NCBI RefSeq assembly: GCF_002067035.1
Contig: NZ_MVQB01000013.1
Coordinates: 62,001 to 126,000, forward strand
DNA: 64,000 bases
Direction: 5' to 3'
DNA from: Methanoregula sp. PtaB.Bin085
GTDB lineage: Archaea; Halobacteriota; Methanomicrobia; Methanomicrobiales; Methanospirillaceae
In this document: positions 26,463-35,525 of the stretch, in pieces
Layout: each line of letters begins with the position of its first letter
How positions within the stretch are numbered: the first letter of the stretch is position 1
The notes under the pieces: generated by a model
Told to the model about the DNA's origin: nothing
The model's database searches: none
The model's input: the letters and a program-made list of their open reading frames with translations, nothing else
Made by a program: the position numbers and the translations under genes

Positions 26463-26486
26463 ATTGTAGGATAATTATCCTACAAT
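26463..26486. promoter_or_regulatory. Perfect 24-base palindrome, candidate protein-binding site
   Basis: The arms ATTGTAGGATAA and TTATCCTACAAT (26463-26474 and 26475-26486) are exact inverted copies with no spacer. A further CCTACAATT half site is at 26499-26507, 24 bases from the matching arm. Lack of a loop makes a DNA-binding site more likely than an RNA hairpin. No gene start lies downstream on either strand within several hundred bases. Confidence 0.6.
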
Positions 26487-26724
26487 TCGGGTGTACAACC
26501 TACAATTTTTTCCCATTCTCCGTCATGGACCTTCCGGCCGATCGATCGGATCGCAATGAAATAATTTCAAACGCGACCTGAGGGTTGATTGAAAATTTTT
26601 TTCCGGAGACGGGTTGGTGATGGAAAAACGATCCCGATCAGGTTGAACACTCACTGGAACTGTTAGTTCATCCGGCCTCAGCCTCAGGACCGCTTAGCGG
26701 TATGGCGGGCCAGGAGCAGGTTCT

Positions 26725-26823
26725 GAAAATCGGGCTCTGTGGAAAACCTACTGAGATATCACTTAAAAATTATGATGGAGCCACGGGCGCTCGGGGTCTG
26801 TCGACCCTCGCCCCGTGGAGCAT
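26725..26823 (-). repeat. Second dispersed repeat family, copy 2
   Basis: Read on the reverse strand it gives ATGCTCCACGGGGCGAG, GGTCGACAGACCCCGAGC and, about 40 bases later, TAGGTTTTCCACAG and CGATTTTC. These match copy 1 at 21275-21366 in order and spacing. The inner 40 bases are AT-rich here and GC-richer in copy 1. Confidence 0.68.
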
Positions 26824-26955
26824 TACCTTTTCCGGTATCTAAAAAAATCAATCATGGGTGTCAAGGGGGCTTGCTCCCTTGGGTGGCCTCCCCCTCCGGG
26901 GGAGAGATGGGGTCACCTTCACAAATTCCACCAAGCGTTTTATTAAGGATTTCTA

Positions 26956-27165
26956 CAGAGCAGAAAAATGTAATTGAAGCCGTCGCGGGAGCGGGTCGAA
27001 AATTCTCTTTGAGAATTTTCACCAGCCAGTCCTTACCGGATGGTCATGGCTGGCTCCCCCGAGGGGACAGCTGAAGGCTGTGGAAAAGATTTTCCTGCGG
27101 AAAATCTTCGACTGCGGCGGCACCTGTCCTTGTGGGGGTATGGGGACATCAGCCCCCATCATTGT
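26956..27165 (-). repeat. Dispersed intergenic element, copy C (longest)
   Basis: On the reverse strand it starts with GATGGGGGCTGATGTCCCC, then ATACCCCC and GCCGCC, and ends GCTCCCGCGACGG, CTTCAATTAC and CTGCTCTG, as in copy A. Between these it carries about 110 extra bases with two perfect hairpins, each with 10-base arms and a 3-base loop (27086-27108 and 26998-27020), and a CCAGCCA/TGGCTGG pair between them. Confidence 0.7.
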
Positions 27166-27342
27166 ATCTTCCCATTTCACTTTCACGGGAAATGTTTGTT
27201 CAAAAAATGATTACCTCTGTCAGTGTCTGCCATTTTCTGGAGCATCATCGCCGGCGACATAGTTTCTCTGAAGCAGAATGACTCATTTTGGTTTGTCTGA
27301 ATGTGTTGGAACCGGAATAGTGAGGAAAGAAAATATGAAAAA

Positions 27343-27897
27343 TTACATGATGCTCTCGAGCTTCTGTTCGAGAAAATCGAGGCCTTTCTTGATATCTTCG
27401 AGGTTCTTGCCTCCCGTGAGGATGATCTTGCCGGACGAGAAAAGGAGCGCGACGATCTTGGGATCCTTGATCCTGTACACGAGGCCGGGGAACTGCTCGG
27501 GTTCGTACTCGATGTTCTCGAGGTTCAGCGTGATGACGACCTTGTTGAGGTTGATATACTTCCCGATATCATAGGAGCAGACGATGTTGGTTATCGCCAC
27601 TTTCGGCTCTTTGAACGTATCGACACCTGCCGACTTGAGCGACTTGATAATGATAGCAAGGCCGTCAGTCAGGGCTTTCTTGTCGCGGATACCGGTCAGC
27701 ACAACCTTTCCCGAGGAAAAAATGAGCGATGCAATCTTCGGGTTCTCGATCCGGTATACCGCACCCGGGAACCTCTTGGTATTGAGCTCGCAGCTCTTGA
27801 TCTTGCCGGACACTTCAGCGAGGTCAATAGAATCGGCAATCACTCCGGAAGCCACGATATTCTCAATCTTTAATGAAGCATACTTCTTGTCTGCCAT
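27343..27897 (-). CDS. tbp: TATA-box binding protein
   Basis: TBP binds the archaeal TATA box and recruits TFB and RNA polymerase. The 184-residue protein is the usual pseudo-symmetric saddle. Each half repeats the pattern xIENIVASG / ITNIVCSYDIG, FPGAVYRIENPKIASLIFSS / FPGLVYRIKDPKIVALLFSS (each 20 residues) and GKVVLTG / GKIILTG. The short acidic C-terminal tail usual in archaea is not marked here. It is monocistronic, with an AT-rich upstream region (27898-27960) containing two GTGCA-type motifs; whether they are operators is unknown. Confidence 0.97.
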   Translation of the reverse strand: MADKKYASLKIENIVASGVIADSIDLAEVSGKIKSCELNTKRFPGAVYRIENPKIASLIFSSGKVVLTGIRDKKALTDGLAIIIKSLKSAGVDTFKEPKVAITNIVCSYDIGKYINLNKVVITLNLENIEYEPEQFPGLVYRIKDPKIVALLFSSGKIILTGGKNLEDIKKGLDFLEQKLESIM

Positions 27898-28087
27898 CCA
27901 CTATACTATGCAGTGCACCCAATCATAATACTAATGCACAACCTTTATGATATCCGGGACATCCTGTGCTGACGACGATTTTTTGTCCCGGGTTTTTATG
28001 GCATGTCCTGCGCCAATCTCCTGTATCATGCGATTGTCTGTCGGCAGAGAGTATGCAGGAGACCGGTTCAGATCACCATATTGAAAA

Positions 28088-29785
28088 ATGAACAGGAGAT
28101 ACACTGTTCCTGATTTCATGAAAAAAAGCGGGCACGATACGGACAGTTACGCCAGGATGTGCGAAAAATTCTCCATCGATATTCCGGAATACTACAACTT
28201 CGGGTTTGACGTCATCGATGCATGGGCAAAAAAGGATCGCAACCGGCTTGCCATGATCTGGGTTGATCAGGGCGGGGCTGAGAAGAAATTCAGTTTCCTC
28301 GACCTCGCGAACCTGTCGAACAAGGCAGCCAATATCCTCCTGAAGTACAACATCAACAAGGGCGACCGCGTGCTGCTCATGCTTCCCCGGATACCCGAGT
28401 GGTGGATCTTTGCCATTGCGCTCATCAAGCTTGGCGCGGTTTTTGCGCCATGCCCGACCATGCTGACCGCCCGGGACATCCGGTACCGGATCAACCGGGG
28501 CAGGTTCAGGATGATCATCACCGATGTTGAGAATGCGCCCAAGGTTGAGGAGATCTGCAATGAATGTCCCACGCTCACGAGCCGGTTCCTTGCAGACGGT
28601 GAACTGAAGGGGTGGGCAAGTTTCCCGTACGAGCTCCTCTATCCGGCTCCGGTCTCTCACCGCTCGGTGAGCATCCCCGGCAGCCGCAGGACAAAGAGCA
28701 CCGACCCGATGCTCATCTACTTCACCTCCGGCACCACGGGAGAACCGAAGATGGTGCTCCACAACCACGGTTACCCCCTGGGACATACCGTTACCGCACG
28801 GCTCTGGCAGGACGTGAAGCACAACGATCTCCATTTCACGGTCTCCGATACTGGCTGGGCCAAGTGCGCGTGGGGAAAGATCTTCGGCCAGTGGATCGAG
28901 GGTGCGTGTATCTTTGTCTACCATTTTACCGGCAAATTCCAGGCAACAGAGGTCCTTCCCCTGCTGGAGAAATACCAGGTCACCACTTTCTGCTGTCCGC
29001 CGACCATTTACCGGATGCTGATCCTTGCGGATCTCGGGAAGTTCGACCTCTCCTCCCTGCGCCACTGCACGAGCGCCGGGGAACCGCTCAACCCCGAGGT
29101 CATCCGGGTCTGGAAAGAGGGGACCGGCCTCACGATCTGTGAAGGATACGGCCAGACCGAAACCGCCTGCTGCGTTGCCGCATTTCCCTCGGTCGAGCCG
29201 CGGCCGGGATCGATGGGCAAGCCCTCGCCCGGCTGGACGATAGAGATCCATGATGATGATGGCAAACCGGTCGGGAACGATGAGGAGGGCAGGCTTGCCA
29301 TCAGCTGCAACCCGCGTCCCCCGGGACTTTTTGTCGAATATCTCGACAACCCGGAGGAGAACAAGAAGTCCTTTGTCAACGGCTGGTATTATACGGGCGA
29401 CAAGGTCAGCAGGGACGACGACGGGTATTTCTGGTTTGTCGGGAGGAGCGATGACGTGATCAAGAGCTCCGGGTACCGCATCGGACCGTTCGAGGTTGAG
29501 AGCGCCCTGCTCGAGCATCCTGCGGTACAGGAGGCAGCGGTTGTGGGATCGCCCGACCGGATCCGGGGAATGATCGTCAAGGCATTCGTTGTTCTCAAGA
29601 AAGGTAACGAACCGTCGGAGTCCCTGATCCGGGACATCAAGAACTATGTCAAAAGGACAACAGCGCCGTACAAGTACCCGCGTGAGATCGAGTTCATCCC
29701 CGAGCTCCCCAAGACCATCTCAGGCAAGATCAAACGCAACGAGCTTCGCGCAAAAGAGCTGAGAAAATATACCGGCACGGAGTAA
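28088..29785 (+). CDS. Acyl-CoA synthetase (AMP-forming), medium-chain type
   Basis: The enzyme activates a carboxylic acid with ATP to an acyl-adenylate and then to acyl-CoA. The 565-residue protein has the ANL-family P-loop YFTSGTTGEPKM (about 211-222), the YGQTE motif with GEPLNPEVI before it, GDKVSRDDDGYFWFVGRSDD, SGYRIGPFEVES, and the C-terminal KTISGKIKR with the adenylation lysine. It resembles archaeal and bacterial medium- or branched-chain acyl-CoA synthetases more than acetyl-CoA synthetase. The acid cannot be told from sequence. It is followed 121 bases later by a close paralogue carrying an extra DNA-binding domain. Confidence 0.9.
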   Translation: MNRRYTVPDFMKKSGHDTDSYARMCEKFSIDIPEYYNFGFDVIDAWAKKDRNRLAMIWVDQGGAEKKFSFLDLANLSNKAANILLKYNINKGDRVLLMLPRIPEWWIFAIALIKLGAVFAPCPTMLTARDIRYRINRGRFRMIITDVENAPKVEEICNECPTLTSRFLADGELKGWASFPYELLYPAPVSHRSVSIPGSRRTKSTDPMLIYFTSGTTGEPKMVLHNHGYPLGHTVTARLWQDVKHNDLHFTVSDTGWAKCAWGKIFGQWIEGACIFVYHFTGKFQATEVLPLLEKYQVTTFCCPPTIYRMLILADLGKFDLSSLRHCTSAGEPLNPEVIRVWKEGTGLTICEGYGQTETACCVAAFPSVEPRPGSMGKPSPGWTIEIHDDDGKPVGNDEEGRLAISCNPRPPGLFVEYLDNPEENKKSFVNGWYYTGDKVSRDDDGYFWFVGRSDDVIKSSGYRIGPFEVESALLEHPAVQEAAVVGSPDRIRGMIVKAFVVLKKGNEPSESLIRDIKNYVKRTTAPYKYPREIEFIPELPKTISGKIKRNELRAKELRKYTGTE

Positions 29786-29853
29786 TGGCGGGTAATCCCG
29801 TCCAGCTTTTTTAATCTGATGCACGGCTACATCCGGTTTCGCCATCATTTTTC

Positions 29854-29892
29854 TGGTGCACAAACCGATCGCAACACGTATTAAATGCACCA
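29854..29892. promoter_or_regulatory. Promoter with TGGTGCA/TGCACCA arms next to the TATA box
   Basis: TGGTGCA (29854-29860) and its inverted copy TGCACCA (29886-29892) flank and touch the TATA-like TATTAAAT (29879-29886). A further TGGTGC is at 29908-29913, inside the first codons. The TATA position predicts transcription starting at or next to the ATG at 29907, so the mRNA is probably leaderless. Short repeated boxes of this kind are typical targets of ribbon-helix-helix proteins, and the gene controlled encodes one at its N-terminus. Confidence 0.6.
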
Positions 29893-29906
29893 CTAAATGG
29901 ATCTGT

Positions 29907-31769
29907 ATGGTGCGATTTTCTGTTACCATGGATGAAGGACTCACCGGCACGATCGATAAATCGTGTGCGAAAAAGAAGATGTCGAGGTCAGACTGGATCA
30001 CCGAGGCCTGCACCGCACATCTCACCAAAGGGAGCGGGGCCAGTTCGGTTGGGATGACAACCCTGCCATCGGCCGGCCCGTTCATGTCCCGTGACGATCA
30101 TAACATCCCGGATTATGACGAGATGTACAGGAATTTCCGCATCGATGTCCCGGAGTATTTCAACTTCGGTTTTGATATCATCGATGCATGGGCGAAAAAG
30201 GACCGGAACAAGCTGGCCATGATCTGGGTGAACCAGCAAGGCGCCGAGAAGAAGTTCACGTTCTGGGATCTCATGATCCTCTCCAACCAGATCGTGAACA
30301 TCATGATCAAGTACGGGATCAACAAGGACGACAAGGTCCTGATCATGCTGCCCCGGGTCCCGGAATGGTGGACCTTCACGCTTGCCCTGATCAAGCGCGG
30401 CGCAATCTACTGCCCGGCCCCGACCATGCTCACCCCCAAGGACCTGAAATACCGCATCAATGTTGCAAATATCAAGATGGTCATCACGATGCAGGAGCAG
30501 GCGGACAAGATTGACGAGATCGCAAAGGAATGCCCCTCGCTCACCTGCAGGCTGCTCATCGACGGGAAACGATCCGGCTGGATCAGTTACCCGGTCGAGC
30601 TCGAGTATCCTGCGCCGGTCTCATCGAAGATCGTGACGCTCCCGGGAACAAAGAAGACGAAGAGTACAGACCCGATGCTCATCTTCTTCACGTCCGGCAC
30701 GACCGGGGAACCGAAGATGGTGGTTCACGACCACAGTTACCCGCTTGGCCATATCGTGACCGGCCGGTTCTGGCACGACCTGCGCCCGGGCGACCTGCAT
30801 TTCACGATCTCGGATACCGGCTGGGCAAAGAGCGCGTGGGGGAAGTTCTACGGCCAGTGGATCGAGGGCAGTGCAATCTTCGTGTACGATATCCGGGGCC
30901 GGTTCAATGCAACCGAGATCCTCCCGCTCATCGAGAAGTACGGCATCACAACCTTCTGTGTCCCGCCGACGATGTACCGCATGCTGATCCTCGCGGATCT
31001 TGACAAGTTTGATTTCTCGGAACTGCGCCACTGCGTCAGTGCGGGCGAACCGCTCAATCCCGAAGTGATCAAGGCGTGGAAGGACGCCACCGGCCTCACC
31101 ATCTACGAGGGATACGGCCAGACCGAGACCGTCCTGTGTATCGGGACATTCCCGGGAATGAAACCGAAATACGGGTCCATGGGAAAACCTGCACCGGGCT
31201 GGCATATCGAGCTTCAGGATGACGACGGCAAGCCGGTCGGGTTGCACGAAGAAGGAAGGATAGCTATCAAAACCAAACCCCGGCCGGTGGGTCTTTTCAA
31301 GGAATACATGAACAACGAAGAGGAGAATAAGAAATCGTTTGTCGGTGACTGGTACTATACCGGTGACAAGGCGTACCGGGATGAAGACGGCTATCTCTGG
31401 TTCATAGGCCGCGACGACGATGTTATCAAGGCATCCGGGTACCGCATCGGACCCTTCGAGGTTGAGAGCGCCCTGCTTGAGCATCCTGCTGTCCAGGAGT
31501 CTGCTGTTGTTGGTTCACCGGACGATATTCGCGGCCTCATTGTCAAGGCATTCATTATCCTCAAGCCCGGTTTCAAGGCATCGGATGCCCTGACACGGGA
31601 GATCCAGGATCATGTCAAGAAGGTCACGGCGCCTTACAAGTATCCCCGTGCCATTGAGTATGTCGAATCGCTGCCAAAGACGATCTCGGGCAAGATCCGG
31701 AGAAAGGAACTCCGCGAGAACGAGATGAAAAAGGCAGGCGGGGAGAACGCGTCAGCAAAGAAAAAATAA
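29907..31769 (+). CDS. Ribbon-helix-helix domain fused to an acyl-CoA synthetase
   Basis: The ATG at 29907 gives 620 residues. Residues 1-43 form an RHH (CopG/Arc-like) DNA-binding unit: strand VRFSVTMDE, helix GLTGTIDKSCAKKKM, then SRSDWITEACTAHL. A short Gly/Ser/Thr linker leads to a complete AMP-forming acyl-CoA synthetase that parallels the one at 28088. It has FFTSGTTGEPKM (about 260-271), YGQTE, SGYRIGPFEVES and the C-terminal KTISGKIRR. The paralogue upstream lacks the RHH part. No stop or frame change separates the two parts, and the promoter lies before the RHH. An internal start near 30051 (MTTLPS) or 30084 (MSRDD) would yield the enzyme alone and cannot be excluded. Confidence 0.85.
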   Translation: MVRFSVTMDEGLTGTIDKSCAKKKMSRSDWITEACTAHLTKGSGASSVGMTTLPSAGPFMSRDDHNIPDYDEMYRNFRIDVPEYFNFGFDIIDAWAKKDRNKLAMIWVNQQGAEKKFTFWDLMILSNQIVNIMIKYGINKDDKVLIMLPRVPEWWTFTLALIKRGAIYCPAPTMLTPKDLKYRINVANIKMVITMQEQADKIDEIAKECPSLTCRLLIDGKRSGWISYPVELEYPAPVSSKIVTLPGTKKTKSTDPMLIFFTSGTTGEPKMVVHDHSYPLGHIVTGRFWHDLRPGDLHFTISDTGWAKSAWGKFYGQWIEGSAIFVYDIRGRFNATEILPLIEKYGITTFCVPPTMYRMLILADLDKFDFSELRHCVSAGEPLNPEVIKAWKDATGLTIYEGYGQTETVLCIGTFPGMKPKYGSMGKPAPGWHIELQDDDGKPVGLHEEGRIAIKTKPRPVGLFKEYMNNEEENKKSFVGDWYYTGDKAYRDEDGYLWFIGRDDDVIKASGYRIGPFEVESALLEHPAVQESAVVGSPDDIRGLIVKAFIILKPGFKASDALTREIQDHVKKVTAPYKYPRAIEYVESLPKTISGKIRRKELRENEMKKAGGENASAKKK

Positions 31770-31852
31770 ACCGGATCCTCAAAAACGACCGGGAATAGGA
31801 TATGGTCCTCCCCCCTTACCTTTATTAAATCCGACAGGTAATCTATAGTGGC

Positions 31853-31937
31853 GCGAGGGTAGCCAAGCCAGGTCAACGGCGATAGGTTCAGGGCCTATTC
31901 GTGCAGACGTTCATGGGTTCGAATCCCACCCCTCGCA
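31853..31937 (+). tRNA. tRNA-Leu (CAG)
   Basis: The 85-base sequence folds as a class II tRNA. The acceptor stem is GCGAGGG/CCCTCGC with discriminator A. The anticodon stem is ATAGG/CCTAT around loop TTCAGGG, so the anticodon is CAG. There is a long variable arm and a T-arm with GGTTCGAATCC. The 3' CCA is not encoded. A TATA box TTTATTAAAT (31821-31830) lies about 25-30 bases upstream and TTTTT follows at 31939-31943. No intron is seen. Confidence 0.95.
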
Positions 31938-32057
31938 TCTTTTTGTGTTTGCACACGGCTGGACCTCTTTTTTCCATCATGTTCAGGGAGTCGACATCCC
32001 ATCCTGACACCAAGATACTAGCCTCACGGATTTTTAACTCGGTTACCCGTAAGGGTA

Positions 32058-33803
32058 TCAGTCCACTTTCCGTATCAGAACCTTCTGTCCTTGCCTCACA
32101 ACGATCTGGAGCCGGATCCCTTTCATTTCAAAGAATTCCGGATAGGTCGCATTCACCATCTCGCCGGCAACGTACCGTGCATCCGGGTCCAGCAGCCATT
32201 CACTGAACGGTGTGGCGTTCGCGAGGAAACGCTGCGACACATAATTCTTATCCATATGGAGGAGCAGGCCGAACCAGTATCCCTTGAGTTCCCCGGTTGT
32301 GATCGACAGGTTCTGGTACGGGATGTTGTTGTTCCGGAGGTATGTCTCAGCCTTCTGGGCAAATATGGCATCCTCGGGGGTCACCACCGGTTTCTCCTGC
32401 ACAGGAAATGTCAATGCAGTATAAAGGGAAAAAATCCCGATGAGACCGATGATACCGTACAGTGCAATACTGCGGTGCTTTTCCCCGACACCCCGCCGGA
32501 CTGCATACAGAACCGGGAGGCTCGCGACAACGGGAAGCAGCAGGACGAGCAGGTACAGGGTTTTCTTCGCATAATATGCCGCGATAATCCCATACTGGCT
32601 GAGCAGGAAGAATCCCAGGCATTCAGCGATGACGATACCGCAATAAACGGATATTGCGTTTTTCGTGAAGCCCCTGATGCATTTCAGGGATAGTATCGTG
32701 CCGCAGACGATCAGCCCGATAAAAATGAGATTGAATCTCAACAGATCAGGCTCAAGAGCCACACCTTCGTACTGGAGAATGTGGGTCCCAATACTCATCC
32801 GCTCGAACGTGAACAGTACGAAAAAGACTGCAGTAAAAAGGGCTGCCGCAAGGTTGAACCGGTCAAAAACTTGTCGTATTTTTTCAGGATTGAGAATTGT
32901 AAAGAAGATCAGTGCACAGACCGGTATAACAATGAAAAGCGTGTAGGTGAATATGATCCCTGCGGTCGCTATAATGAATACATATAACCATAACCGTTCC
33001 CCCGCCTCGACATGCATAAGGGCAAGGAGGGTGAGGAGGACCAGGAGTTCTCCAAACATCATCGAATAATAAAAATCACCGCAGTACTGGCCGATGTAGT
33101 ATGACGGGACGGAAAAGACCATGAACGCGCTGACCATGGCAGCCGCATCTGCCATTGCTGAACGCGTTTCATACCAGTCAAGGAACTTCCTGGCAAGAAG
33201 GTACACCATGACCGCAAGGATTGCTGCTATGAATGCAGCAAGGACGCCGGTCATGGTCATGAGGGAGAGGCCGGTCATCTTTGCAGATACCGCGGTAAAC
33301 AACGAGGGCCCGAACGGGTACTGGACCATCTCGCCGAGACCTGATGTGAGAAGGGGCAGTTGTTCGTGGGTGGAAAGAAAATCGATAAGGATGTAATGGT
33401 TTGGATAATCCGCGCTCCAGCTTATCGGCAGGAGCGAAGGAGACTTATTGAGCGAGATCCCCAGCGAGAGCAGGAAGACGAGGATCGCCCACGCGGTTGT
33501 ACGGTAACCCCGCTGGATGATGATCTTTGAACGGGCAGCCCGGCCCAGAAGCGCCAGTTCCGCAATCAGCAGGATGGACAGAGAGAAAACCGAGAGTCTC
33601 AGGGATACTGCGTTGAGCAGGTATGCATTGACGCAGAACAGGGAATATGCAACACAGAACAGGACAATGGAAAATTCCATCAGGCTCGTGAAGATACCAG
33701 AATTCGATGCCCCGCCGCGGGAATCATCATCCGCCTCGTTTATCCTGCCGTAAACCTCCGCAGCTGGCGAAAGCGAGGGTCCCGCTCTCTTTCTCTTCCC
33801 CAT
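32058..33803 (-). CDS. Polytopic membrane protein, possibly GT-C-type glycosyltransferase
   Basis: The 581-residue protein has a short cytoplasmic start and about 11-13 membrane helices, then a soluble C-terminal part of about 120 residues. An outer loop after the second or third helix reads SWSADYPNHYILIDFL (about 133-148); acidic residues in the first large outer loop are a feature of GT-C glycosyltransferases. The resemblance is one of layout only, and no family motif is certain. The C-terminal part (VTPEDAIFAQKAETYLRNN...) has the look of the extracytoplasmic tail of such enzymes. The gene is monocistronic. Confidence 0.7.
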   Translation of the reverse strand: MGKRKRAGPSLSPAAEVYGRINEADDDSRGGASNSGIFTSLMEFSIVLFCVAYSLFCVNAYLLNAVSLRLSVFSLSILLIAELALLGRAARSKIIIQRGYRTTAWAILVFLLSLGISLNKSPSLLPISWSADYPNHYILIDFLSTHEQLPLLTSGLGEMVQYPFGPSLFTAVSAKMTGLSLMTMTGVLAAFIAAILAVMVYLLARKFLDWYETRSAMADAAAMVSAFMVFSVPSYYIGQYCGDFYYSMMFGELLVLLTLLALMHVEAGERLWLYVFIIATAGIIFTYTLFIVIPVCALIFFTILNPEKIRQVFDRFNLAAALFTAVFFVLFTFERMSIGTHILQYEGVALEPDLLRFNLIFIGLIVCGTILSLKCIRGFTKNAISVYCGIVIAECLGFFLLSQYGIIAAYYAKKTLYLLVLLLPVVASLPVLYAVRRGVGEKHRSIALYGIIGLIGIFSLYTALTFPVQEKPVVTPEDAIFAQKAETYLRNNNIPYQNLSITTGELKGYWFGLLLHMDKNYVSQRFLANATPFSEWLLDPDARYVAGEMVNATYPEFFEMKGIRLQIVVRQGQKVLIRKVD

Positions 33804-34046
33804 ATCTTTTACAACGAGTCCGGACGATATATCGTTTTTTGGTTTTCACTCCCGCATTTCATAAAAATGAAGATTCCGGAATATCGTCAGAAAATACCAG
33901 GGGTTCGAATGATAGGCTCCCGATCCCGGAGAAAACGGATTTCAAATAACTACCATCGTTGATAGTATTTTATAAAAAGAAAATACATGCGGGTTCTTCA
34001 TCGATCTGCGACAGGACATCAGTCCTGAAGCAGGAGAAGAACATCC

Positions 34047-34364
34047 TCAGACTTTCTTCGATGTGTCGCCTTTCATGATCAATTTTACAATGAGGAATAT
34101 CACCAGCGCGACAATGAGGAAATCGATAACCGCACCAACAAAGTCCCCTACCATGAATTTTACCGGACCTACCTCGAGGACGGCACTTTTCCAGTCTCCT
34201 CCGGGTGTAAGGACGGCAATGACCGGCATGATGATATCATTGACCATGGCGGTGACCATCTTCCCTGCTGCTGCACCGATAATAACTGCAATCGCAAGAC
34301 CGATTACCTGGTAGTTCTTGAGAAATGTCATGAACTCTTCGACGAATCCCTGTGGTGTTGCCAT
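34047..34364 (-). CDS. mscL: Large-conductance mechanosensitive channel MscL
   Basis: MscL opens under membrane tension and lets solutes out after hypo-osmotic shock. The ATG at 34364 (MATPQGFVEEF) gives 105 residues and has GGAGG nine bases upstream. The ATG at 34391 would add nine residues with a ribosome site too close. The first helix, VIGLAIAVIIGAAAGKMVTAMVNDIIMPVI (about 21-50), and the second helix VGAVIDFLIVALVIFLIVKL (about 75-94) match the family. Its neighbours give no further hint. Confidence 0.94.
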   Translation of the reverse strand: MATPQGFVEEFMTFLKNYQVIGLAIAVIIGAAAGKMVTAMVNDIIMPVIAVLTPGGDWKSAVLEVGPVKFMVGDFVGAVIDFLIVALVIFLIVKLIMKGDTSKKV

Positions 34365-34555
34365 ATACTCTTGCCTCCGGAGATTTTCCATGTCTCCTGA
34401 TTAGCAATTATATAAGTTGTTTATAAAAACATTGCTGTATTCCGGGCATACCTGGGAATACGTTTCTGTCGATCCGGTTCCTGATTTGGAACCGCGATAA
34501 TATCTTTCCTGCGTTCCTGCCTTTGTACTGGATGAGAACGAAAAACCAAAAATGA

Positions 34556-35416
34556 TTATACCAGGGGTTCGGGCTGCTGGTCGGCGAGGGCCGGGAGTTT
34601 CGTGGATTTGACGAGGACTGGTTCGGTCGAGAGGCGTATCTTCTCCATGATCAGGTTCTTGCCGGTCATGGTCAGCGCGAAGATCGGGATAGCCGTCCCG
34701 GCCTGGACCAGGGCATTTTTATTGACGGCCTTGCGGATCGTCCGGGATGCACAGGATGTCACAAGATCCGATGATGCAACGAGCATCTCTGCCTCTGCTT
34801 TTGAGAGCCCCGTGACATGGACACCGAAGATCAGGGTCTTCGGGTGCACCCTTCGGATCACCTCGGCAGTCTGCGGACGGGCAACGGTGACTGCGATCTT
34901 CCGGAATCCCCGTGTGAGGGCGAGCGCAACACCTGCCAGCTGGTCGATAGAGGCCCTGTCCCGGTCGAGCACGAATCCCCCGTTCTTCTCGATCCGGTCC
35001 ATGACAGCCGGGTACGGGGTTGTCGATACCAGCCCGGACATCCTGCCGCCAATGCCCTGCACCATTGCGGGTTTTGTCGCAACAACCGTTCCCGCACCGT
35101 CGCATACCAGCACGACTGCGTCCAGGAGTCCCTTCTGGAGGCCGAAACTGAGCAGTTCGGAGGCCCCGAATCCGACAAACTCGCGCGTGTCCATCACTTC
35201 CCGGCCGGGCGTGCACATGCCGAATGCCTTGATCCGGTGCTCGATATTGGCCTTGATCGATTCTTTCTGAATATCCGGGATCGGGAACGCAAACCGCCGG
35301 GCAAGCGGGCAGTCCCGTATCACCGGTTCACCTACTTCAACAACCTGGCCGTTCCTGATAACGACCCGGCATTTCCCAATCGCTTCAATAACGTGCTCAT
35401 CTTTTGTGAGTGTCAC
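34556..35416 (-). CDS. DUF2099 family protein, methanogenesis marker 8
   Basis: The 286-residue protein belongs to DUF2099, a family almost confined to methanogens and numbered methanogenesis marker 8. Conserved segments include CTPGREVMDTREFVGFGASE (about 67-86), VLVCDGAGTVVATKP (about 101-115), GRMSGLVSTTPYP and DLVTSCASRTIR. The C-rich CTPGR and SCAS sites could bind a metal or cofactor, which is speculation. It has no membrane segment. Function is unknown, though its distribution suggests a part in methanogenesis or its cofactors. It is divergent from the gene at 35526. Confidence 0.9.
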   Translation of the reverse strand: MTLTKDEHVIEAIGKCRVVIRNGQVVEVGEPVIRDCPLARRFAFPIPDIQKESIKANIEHRIKAFGMCTPGREVMDTREFVGFGASELLSFGLQKGLLDAVVLVCDGAGTVVATKPAMVQGIGGRMSGLVSTTPYPAVMDRIEKNGGFVLDRDRASIDQLAGVALALTRGFRKIAVTVARPQTAEVIRRVHPKTLIFGVHVTGLSKAEAEMLVASSDLVTSCASRTIRKAVNKNALVQAGTAIPIFALTMTGKNLIMEKIRLSTEPVLVKSTKLPALADQQPEPLV

Positions 35417-35525
35417 GGTCTCACCCTGTACCTGAATATCCGGGTTGCTGGTTCATAAGCATGATCGCCCCTCACCGGCAGGGCCCAACGGCAGGCATAT
35501 CTGGGTCCGGCAATCACCTTGTACC

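Larger units (their letters stand above)
26339..27342. other. 1-kb gene-free gap between converging lhr and tbp
   Basis: This is the longest stretch of the window without a supportable gene. Both flanking genes end here, so no promoter is expected. It contains a perfect 24-base palindrome (26463-26486) with an extra half site, a small palindrome ACCGCTTAGCGGT (26689-26701), copy 2 of the second repeat family (26725-26823), and the longest copy of the first family (26956-27165). The 111-codon forward frame at 26739 lies across the repeats and is not called. Confidence 0.65.

Noticed and set aside
27022-27053. CCAGCCA/TGGCTGG pair as a separate terminator
   Set aside because: It is an inner hairpin of repeat copy C and not at the end of any gene; tbp ends 290 bases away.
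26739-27074. A 111-codon forward frame in the 1-kb gap
   Set aside because: It spans parts of both repeat families, and the antisense frame over the other copy gives a similar short peptide only because the DNA is repeated.
28073-29518. A 481-codon reverse frame antisense to the first acyl-CoA synthetase
   Set aside because: It is a shadow of a gene with all adenylation motifs and has no domain of its own.
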